A DNA stretch of 11,574 bases from Akkermansia muciniphila (GTDB taxonomy: Bacteria; Verrucomicrobiota; Verrucomicrobiia; Verrucomicrobiales; Akkermansiaceae), in contig CAMBTF010000023.1 in NCBI GenBank assembly GCA_945870545.1, positions 1 to 11,574 on the forward strand. Reading direction: 5' to 3'. The translations under genes and the position numbers were made by a program. The first letter of the stretch is position 1; each line of letters starts with the position of its first letter. The notes under the pieces are model-generated. The model was not told the DNA's origin, did no database searches, and saw only the letters and a list, made by a program, of their open reading frames with translations. Of this stretch, positions 7,901 through 11,574 are shown piece after piece.

Positions 7901-8602
7901 GTCGATTCCCTTTTCCACGCCACCGGCAAGGGATTCAACACCGAGGAGGTCTCCCTCGACATCGATGGAAAACGCAGATCCGATGTATCCATCACACTAG
8001 GGAAACCGAACCGCTCATGGATGCTCTCATCCACTTCCAACGAGCGCGACCGCCCTTCCCTTTCCCTCCCACGAATCCAGGCGGTGGTAGATGTTCTCGA
8101 AGCCTTTGGATGGCGCGGTGCCCGCCAGGATGCGACCAGTATCCGCGAGACCGATCCCAGCGCCCTCCAGCCCGCCATCATCGCCAATGGTACGGTTGGC
8201 ATCTGGCTCACCCGCCTCAGCGATGACCACCCGCTCACCGCTCTATCCCTCACCGAGCAGCCTGCGGAGAAACTCCTCGACGAGCTTTTCCTGAAACTGC
8301 TCACCCGCAAGCCCACGGAAGCGGAGAAAAAATCCTACCTCCCCTTCATCCTCGACGGATACGACACCCGCATCGTCGAGAACCCGGCTCCCGCGAAATC
8401 CGGGAAACCGCGCGGCCCTGAAAAATACGTCACATGGTCTAACCACCTCGATCCCGAGGCCGACATCGTCCGCCAGCAACAAACGTTCGACGCCCGCGCC
8501 GGTGATCCGCCCACCAACAAACTCCAACAGGACTGGCGCAACCGCTTCGAGGACGTCCTCTGGGCCATAATCAATTCCCCCGAATGGATCTACCTTCAAT
8601 AA
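4919..8602 (+). CDS. Secreted multidomain LamG / PA14-like / PSD1 cytochrome c / DUF1549 / DUF1553 protein
   Basis: This 1227-residue exported protein has a Sec signal peptide (about 1-22, MKRTLSILALSSAALFAL core). A LamG/concanavalin-like carbohydrate-binding fold follows at about 35-270, with TITLEAWIYP, GGWHHVALTYT and FNGALDEVAIYRG as hallmarks. A PA14-like beta domain spans about 280-450 (KGKHRLLMRGRGATRLSIDGE), then a charged helical segment about 465-560. The planctomycete-type cytochrome c domain (PSD1) has CFSCH at C568-H572 and a distal Met candidate M623 in VMPPKGD. DUF1549 covers about 660-830 with a second CxxCH (C803-H807, CARCHDAP). DUF1553 covers about 886-1220 (NRVWKQIMSRGIVDTVEDW, SHTYQRAS, RRLSAEQIVDSL) and ends in NSPEWIYL. 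The first CxxCH should bind haem c; the second is a family-conserved motif whose ligand is unproven. The biochemical role of DUF1549/DUF1553 proteins is not established; attachment to and oxidation of a polysaccharide is a guess. The DUF1501 gene follows 77 bp later, the usual pairing. Confidence 0.94.
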   Translation: MKRTLSILALSSAALFALTDSAQNDTTTVPGVKPIAKWTFEGKEPGIPEKGAKTEPNGPQPPVHPNFTKDNKALNLNGNSQSLVVKESDFPEENFRFTNGDTITLEAWIYPSEVKNNGYLYIIGKGRNRNPEFTSENQNWALRLDGKASPSFLFRSRDPETKAEEYHRWTASKGIATGGWHHVALTYTFGKPESIAAYVNGEKVTQGIWDMAGPTKLPPVTDADNIVIGSGNRGGAENSFNGALDEVAIYRGPLPDAVIASRYVFVPPPPSINPDEIPAGKVIVQICEKGVPTDAAWPKMEPQATETYVRDAFGFHELPHKYVSTGVRGDRPLPLFLRTAAKITLPKGKHRLLMRGRGATRLSIDGEQMMITEFPSSDLQGHGRISSQNDFLDLGDPDFRFIQPGDHEAWIEYNSDGKEHLFVFEKMIGTNGMRPELGELVLAVSLEGTEEWQLVSPGKTVIPYNDESWQAYHAKEKAWLAGQNAKLRAAAREKHAAYWTKRREAASAYLASTEDVPVPDAIPGMAALNAIDHFINAKIKEVEKQYQEIDPKKVNFYREILPIFENKCFSCHQGGKTKGGLKLDSRIYAFEGGKEDGPGIVPGDAHDSAIFLRVTDEDEDYVMPPKGDKLTKNEVELLEKWINEGAHWPDMDVQSMEITALSDDLTFLRRIFLDTVGVPPTLNDIEDFTADTSKDKRTKIIDKLLEDPRWADKWMGYWQDVLAENPNIINPTLNNTGPFRWWIHESLLDNKPMDLIVTELIRMDGSNRFGGPAGFGVATGNDAPMAAKGTIVSSAFMGVEMKCARCHDAPAHTYLQQDLFEIAAMLQTSPIKVPTTSSVPMDKLHQGGRKSLIEVTLKPGTTVKPAWPFEKMISTETGKQLAENPSDTRDLLAALITAPQNERFALVGANRVWKQIMSRGIVDTVEDWQKSEPTHPELMKWLGREFVRSGYDMKAIARLIFTSHTYQRASDPTLLRTSPLFNAPAPRRLSAEQIVDSLFHATGKGFNTEEVSLDIDGKRRSDVSITLGKPNRSWMLSSTSNERDRPSLSLPRIQAVVDVLEAFGWRGARQDATSIRETDPSALQPAIIANGTVGIWLTRLSDDHPLTALSLTEQPAEKLLDELFLKLLTRKPTEAEKKSYLPFILDGYDTRIVENPAPAKSGKPRGPEKYVTWSNHLDPEADIVRQQQTFDARAGDPPTNKLQQDWRNRFEDVLWAIINSPEWIYLQ

Positions 8603-8615
8603 AAACCCAAACAAG

Positions 8616-8671
8616 AAATCCTGAATTCTAAAAGTCTGCATATCTTCCGCTGCTCACTGATCACTAACCAT
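8616..8671 (+). repeat. Heptad array 2 in the PSD1-DUF1501 spacer
   Basis: Starting with AAATCCT (8616) and GAATTCT (8623), the spacer can be read in eight 7-bp steps. The last three units are similar to one another: TGCTCAC (8651), TGATCAC (8658) and TAACCAT (8665). The three middle units are too degenerate to recognise by themselves. The array ends just before the TTGAAAAAA that precedes ATG 8680. No Shine-Dalgarno is present, so DUF1501 translation may depend on coupling or an AT-rich leader. Confidence 0.45.
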
Positions 8672-8679
8672 TGAAAAAA

Positions 8680-9948
8680 ATGAACCGTAGAAATTTTATC
8701 ACCACCTCCTCCCTCGCAGCCCTCACCCCCGGCCTGTTGAAAGCCAACACCGCCGTCAATGTCCCGAAAGGCAAAGCCGAACACTGCATCCTCATCTGGC
8801 TCGGCGGAGGCATGGCTCAGATGGATACCTTCGATCCGAAGCTCCTCGGCTCCATGGAAAAACCCTACGTCAAAGGCTCCGCTTACAAGTCCATCAAGAC
8901 CGCCGTCTCCGGCATCGAAGTCTGCGAGCACCTTTCCAAGACCGCCCCCCTCATGGATCGCGTCACCGCCGTCCGCACCGTCCACCACAACATCATCAAC
9001 GAGCACGCCATCGCCTCGAACTTCGTCCACACCGGACGCCAGATCAGCGGTGCCACCGTCTACCCTTCCGTCGGCTCCATCGTCGCCCACCAGCGCGGCG
9101 CCGCCAACCCGGAAGTCCCCCCCTACATGCTCATCGGTATCCCCAACGTCTCCCGCGGCCCCGGATTCCTCGGCTCGAAATACGGCAATATCTACCTCAG
9201 CGATACCAAGGCCGGCCCCAACGGATTCACCCGCCCCGAATACATCGACCAGAAACGCATGGAAGCCCGTAAAGCCCTTCTCGCCCCTCAGAAAGCCATC
9301 GCCGGAGAAGGCTCCATCCTCGCCGACTACCGCGTCGCCCAGGACGAGGCTCTCCGCCTCGCCGGCCCTGGCTTCATGAAAAACTTTGAGCTCAACCGCG
9401 AACCCGCCGCCCTCCGCGAGGCCTACGGCTCCGAGTTCGGCCAGCGCTGCCTGCTCGCCCGCCGCCTCATCCAGGACGGAGTCCGCTTCATCGAGGTTTC
9501 CCACAACCTCGGCTTTGTCAACGGCACCGGCTGGGACACCCACCAGTACGGCCAGAAAAAACAGCACCTTCTCATCCAGGATCTCGATACCGCCTTCTCC
9601 ACCCTCATCATGGATCTGGAGGAAAAGAAACTCCTCGATAAAACCCTGATTGTCCTCGCCACCGAGTTCGGACGCCCCGCCGGATTCGATGGTGCCGGTG
9701 GCCGCGACCACCATTGCGACGCCTTCACCATGGTTCTCGCCGGCGGCGGTCTCAACCACCAGGGCGGCTACGGCGTCACCGACAAATATGCGGAGCAAGT
9801 CGTCTCCGATCCTGTCTCCATCCCGGACTTCCATGCCACCATCCACGCCGCGCTCGGCATCAACCCCCACGCCGATCTCACGGACGCCTCCCGACCCGTC
9901 CCCATCACCGACGGCGGTACCCCCATCGCGAAACTCTTCGCCTCATAG
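8680..9948 (+). CDS. DUF1501 protein, Tat-exported alkaline-phosphatase-fold partner of the PSD1 protein
   Basis: This 422-residue protein belongs to DUF1501 (Pfam PF07394), related to the alkaline phosphatase/sulfatase superfamily; no member has a settled substrate. ATG 8680 is chosen because [20 protein letters not shown] is a typical twin-arginine signal; a TTG three codons earlier (8671) is possible. Candidate metal-site residues are D49/D52 in [14 protein letters not shown]286/H288 in [10 protein letters not shown], and D343/H344/H345 in [17 protein letters not shown] (328-335) and [19 protein letters not shown] are further family marks. It ends with the usual [12 protein letters not shown] helix and a short tail. 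Export through Tat implies folding, probably with metal, in the cytoplasm. Its gene directly follows the PSD1/DUF1549/DUF1553 gene, as is general in Planctomycetes and Verrucomicrobia, implying a shared periplasmic or surface function. Third codon positions are strongly C-rich, which creates long false frames on both strands. Confidence 0.94.
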   Translation: MNRRNFITTSSLAALTPGLLKANTAVNVPKGKAEHCILIWLGGGMAQMDTFDPKLLGSMEKPYVKGSAYKSIKTAVSGIEVCEHLSKTAPLMDRVTAVRTVHHNIINEHAIASNFVHTGRQISGATVYPSVGSIVAHQRGAANPEVPPYMLIGIPNVSRGPGFLGSKYGNIYLSDTKAGPNGFTRPEYIDQKRMEARKALLAPQKAIAGEGSILADYRVAQDEALRLAGPGFMKNFELNREPAALREAYGSEFGQRCLLARRLIQDGVRFIEVSHNLGFVNGTGWDTHQYGQKKQHLLIQDLDTAFSTLIMDLEEKKLLDKTLIVLATEFGRPAGFDGAGGRDHHCDAFTMVLAGGGLNHQGGYGVTDKYAEQVVSDPVSIPDFHATIHAALGINPHADLTDASRPVPITDGGTPIAKLFAS

Positions 9949-10194
9949 GGAAAGCCGCGCCTCCGGCCAGCTTAAGCATCCTCCGGAAAAGATCCCCTTT
10001 TCGGGCACCCGGATACACAGCTTTCACGGGGGAAGCGTTCCCATCCGGACGCGGATTCATGCATATCATCAGTGAATTCCTCCTGCCTAGAACCAGCAAG
10101 GCACTTATTGCCAGTGATTTACCTCCATCCGAAACCGAATACTGCTATTTCTCCTACGAAGTAAGTGGACAAGTGCGAAGCCCTCTTCCTTAGA
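9949..10194. other. Gene-poor spacer with imperfect hairpins and one doubtful small frame
   Basis: No confident gene lies here. Possible hairpins are GAAAAG 9986-9991 with CTTTTC 9997-10002; CCGGAT 10009-10014 with ATCCGG 10043-10048, enclosing GGGAA 10030-10034 with TTCCC 10038-10042; and GGATTCA 10053-10059 with TGAATTCC 10073-10080 (one bulge). None is followed by a T run, so none is a clear terminator. A 44-codon plus-strand frame from ATG 10059 to TAG 10193 (begins MHIISEFLLPRTSKAL) matches nothing I know and has no Shine-Dalgarno; it is probably chance. The base composition from 10055 to 10195 is less GC-rich than the flanking genes. Confidence 0.35.
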
Positions 10195-10219
10195 GCTTAA
10201 AATTTAAAGTTTAAAGTTT
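10185..10219 (-). repeat. Heptad array 4 (just downstream of nuoC)
   Basis: On the minus strand, five contiguous 7-bp units run from 10219 down to 10185: AAACTTT, AAACTTT, AAATTTT, AAGCTCT and AAGGAAG. The first two are identical. The array starts two bases beyond the nuoC stop codon (10222-10224). Its first three units match array 1 closely (AAACTTT then GAATTTT there). It is not a hairpin with a T tract, so terminator function is not supported. Confidence 0.55.
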
Positions 10220-10221
10220 CC

Positions 10222-10797
10222 CTACTCCTGGTGCCTCGCCCTCGGCTCGCGCTTGGCGACGGTTTCGCCGCCGGGCGCGGTCACGAACGGGCCGCCTTCC
10301 AGCGGTGCGACGCCGGTGAAGGCCACGTCCGGCATGTCGGTGGGACGCCCGGCGAGCGGAAAATCTTTGCGCAGCGGGAAGAACGGGTAGCCCTCCCACA
10401 TTAGAATGCGCTTGAGGTTCGGGTGGCCGGAAAACGGGATGCCCATCATGTCCCAGACCTCGCGCTCATGCCAGTCCGCTCCTTTCCACAGATGAATGGC
10501 GGTGGGCACGGACTCGTCCTCGGAAACCTTGGCCTTGAGCCTCAGGTGGCGCGTGTCGTCGAGCGAGGCGAGCTCATAAACCACCTCGAAACGCGGATCG
10601 TCGCCAAAGTGGTCGAGCGAAGAGATGTCGAGCAGCAGCTCGTAGCCGAGCTTGTCCTTGCAGAGAGTGAGAGCTTTCGGCAGCGCTTCGAGCGAAAGCA
10701 AAAGTGTCGTCTCACCGCGGAATTCGGTTTCCGAAAGGATGCCTGCACCAAGCGTTTCGTGCAGCGCGGGGAGATCATTGGCAAGGGCGGCGGACAT
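10222..10797 (-). CDS. nuoC: NADH-quinone oxidoreductase subunit C (complex I 30 kDa subunit)
   Basis: This 191-residue protein is the 30-kDa-type subunit of the peripheral (hydrophilic) arm of respiratory complex I on the cytoplasmic face of the inner membrane. It carries no cofactor and helps dock NuoD and NuoB. The family signature is intact: WHEREVWDMMGIPFSGHPNL (109-128), RILMWEG and PLRKDFPLAG (141-150). The N-terminal half (about 10-105) is the ferredoxin-like region, including LLLDISSLDHFGDDPRFEVVYEL. A C-terminal tail (151-191) extends beyond the signature. It is a stand-alone NuoC, not a NuoCD fusion. It follows nuoB with 40 bp between, most of it a heptad array that ends exactly at the ATG. 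The usual next gene nuoD is absent; the DUF1501 gene converges instead. Confidence 0.95.
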   Translation of the reverse strand: MSAALANDLPALHETLGAGILSETEFRGETTLLLSLEALPKALTLCKDKLGYELLLDISSLDHFGDDPRFEVVYELASLDDTRHLRLKAKVSEDESVPTAIHLWKGADWHEREVWDMMGIPFSGHPNLKRILMWEGYPFFPLRKDFPLAGRPTDMPDVAFTGVAPLEGGPFVTAPGGETVAKREPRARHQE

Positions 10798-10832
10798 CTT
10801 ATCTAAAATTTAGTGCTTAATGCTTAGGATTT
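10798..10832 (-). repeat. Heptad array 3 filling the nuoB-nuoC spacer
   Basis: On the minus strand five contiguous 7-bp units run from 10832 to 10798: AAATCCT, AAGCATT, AAGCACT, AAATTTT and AGATAAG. The last base directly precedes the nuoC ATG. The 40-bp spacer therefore consists of this 35-bp array plus five bases. AAATCCT is shared with arrays 1 and 2, and AAATTTT with array 4. AGATAAG is at best a poor ribosome binding site. Confidence 0.55.
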
Positions 10833-10837
10833 GAGCC

Positions 10838-11374
10838 TCACGCGTTTTCCTCGAAGAACACGCGCTTCTGGTCTTCCGTCGAGTGCTCCTTCTCGATTTT
10901 TTCCTGGAGCTTCATCAACCCCTCGATGAGGGCTTCGGGACGCGGCGGGCAACCGGAAATGTAAACATCCACGGGGATCAGGCGGTCGATTCCCTGCAAC
11001 ACGGCGTAGGAGCGGTACATCCCGCCGGACGACGCGCAGGCACCCATGGCGATGCACCATTTTGGCTCCGGCATCTGATCCCAGACGCGTTTCACCGCCA
11101 ATGCCATCTTGTAGGTGACCGTGCCGGCTACGATCATCACATCGGATTGGCGGGGAGAAAACCGCATCACCTCCATGCCGAAGCGGGAGATGTCGAAGCG
11201 CGAGGAGGCAGTCGCCATCAGCTCGATCGCGCAGCAGGCCAGCCCCATCGGCATCGGCCACAGGGAGTTCTTCCGCATCCAGTTGATCGCGGCGTCCACC
11301 TGGGTGAAGATAATGTTGCCCTCGATCTTCGAATCGTAAGCGGCGTGGGTGGAGGTGGTGTCGATGGTTTCCAT
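10838..11374 (-). CDS. nuoB: NADH-quinone oxidoreductase subunit B (complex I PSST subunit)
   Basis: This subunit carries the [4Fe-4S] cluster N2, which passes electrons to quinone at the junction of the peripheral and membrane arms of complex I. From ATG 11374 it has 178 residues. The cluster ligands are all present: the tandem Cys pair in GLACCAIE (C47, C48), the Cys of MGACASSGG (C113) and that of [14 protein letters not shown] (C142). [13 protein letters not shown] (32-44) and [15 protein letters not shown] are family hallmarks. The start is uncertain: an in-frame ATG at 11461 would give 207 residues and has GGGG five bases upstream, but the extra 29 residues do not look like family sequence, whereas [20 protein letters not shown] leads straight into the conserved part. 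An in-frame TGA touches the 11461 ATG, so no longer form exists. nuoC follows after 40 bp, clearly one transcript. Confidence 0.95.
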   Translation of the reverse strand: METIDTTSTHAAYDSKIEGNIIFTQVDAAINWMRKNSLWPMPMGLACCAIELMATASSRFDISRFGMEVMRFSPRQSDVMIVAGTVTYKMALAVKRVWDQMPEPKWCIAMGACASSGGMYRSYAVLQGIDRLIPVDVYISGCPPRPEALIEGLMKLQEKIEKEHSTEDQKRVFFEENA

Positions 11375-11574
11375 GGCGCGGGGGCGGGACGCCGGGAGGT
11401 TGGTGGCAAAGAGGTCGTGTCTCACGCGGATTGTGGGAAAAATTCCCGTCGCGGGCGACATTCATTCCCCGGCGGATCGCCGTCCGTGCGCTAGGTTTTG
11501 ACGCAGTGTCTCCACGATCTGGCGGCTCAAGCGGAAACCCGTTCTTTCCAATCGGGTTGGCTGAGAAACAAGGA
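11375..11574 (-). other. Region upstream of nuoB, no recognisable gene
   Basis: This stretch precedes nuoB on the minus strand and would hold its promoter or the end of nuoA. No hydrophobic NuoA-like C-terminus is encoded in any minus-strand frame. One frame is open from the window edge to TGA 11464-11462 and reads QPTRLERTGFRLSRQIVETL in part; I do not recognise it. If it is the end of a gene, its stop would abut the alternative nuoB ATG at 11461. No convincing -35/-10 pair was seen. Confidence 0.3.

Noticed and set aside
8671..8679. TTG start for DUF1501 three codons upstream
   Set aside because: ATG 8680 gives the standard Tat signal beginning, and no ribosome binding site supports the TTG.
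8759..9379. A 206-codon plus-strand frame rich in Ser, Pro, Ala and Thr
   Set aside because: It is the +1 shadow of DUF1501 created by C-rich third positions; there is no start signal and no family match.
8596..9870. A 424-codon open frame on the minus strand
   Set aside because: It is antisense to the DUF1501 gene, and its Gly/Val/Asp-rich low-complexity protein is the usual shadow of strong GC3 bias.
9986..10002. Hairpin GAAAAG/CTTTTC after DUF1501 as a terminator
   Set aside because: The stem is short with a bulge on extension and is not followed by a T run on the plus strand.
1..11574. CRISPR arrays, tRNA or rRNA genes
   Set aside because: No regularly spaced long direct repeats, cloverleaf or conserved rRNA sequence was seen on either strand by eye.

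Overview
The window looks like chromosomal DNA of a Verrucomicrobiota bacterium, probably of the Verrucomicrobiaceae/Luteolibacter kind. The evidence is a diderm BamA-type barrel, the PSD1/DUF1549/DUF1553 plus DUF1501 gene pair typical of Planctomycetes and Verrucomicrobia, a NarL-type kinase with an OB-like repeat ectodomain, GC-rich genes and weak or absent Shine-Dalgarno sites. This placement is an inference from gene families, not from a marker gene.

Layout. Positions 1-810 (+) hold the C-terminal barrel of a BamA/Omp85 protein, cut by the window edge and closed by a strong intrinsic terminator at 833-866. A convergent rhomboid protease gene lies at 882-1676 (-). The stretch 1677-2236 has no intact gene. 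It contains a short heptad-repeat array, a perfect hairpin, and the truncated, frameshifted 5' end of an IS4-type (DUF4372) transposase. Next come four co-directional genes: a membrane histidine kinase (2237-4174), a NarL/LuxR response regulator (4184-4819), a 1227-residue secreted LamG/PA14-like/PSD1/DUF1549/DUF1553 protein (4919-8602) and a Tat-exported DUF1501 protein (8680-9948). A 273-bp spacer with several imperfect hairpins (9949-10221) separates them from nuoC and nuoB on the minus strand.

How they may work together. Kinase and regulator are 9 bp apart and almost certainly form one two-component system. The LamG/PSD1 and DUF1501 genes form the usual paired unit for an exported, still uncharacterised system, often found near polysaccharide or sulfatase genes. 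Their position 99 bp behind the regulator gene, with an inverted repeat just before the start codon, makes regulation by this two-component system plausible but unproven. NuoB and NuoC are adjoining subunits of the peripheral arm of respiratory complex I. No nuoD follows nuoC here, so complex I genes are split in this genome.

The most unusual pattern is intergenic. Four short AT-rich arrays with strict 7-bp phasing (1682-1709, 8616-8671, 10185-10219, 10798-10832) share heptamers such as AAATCCT, AAACTTT and AAATTTT, and all lie at gene borders.
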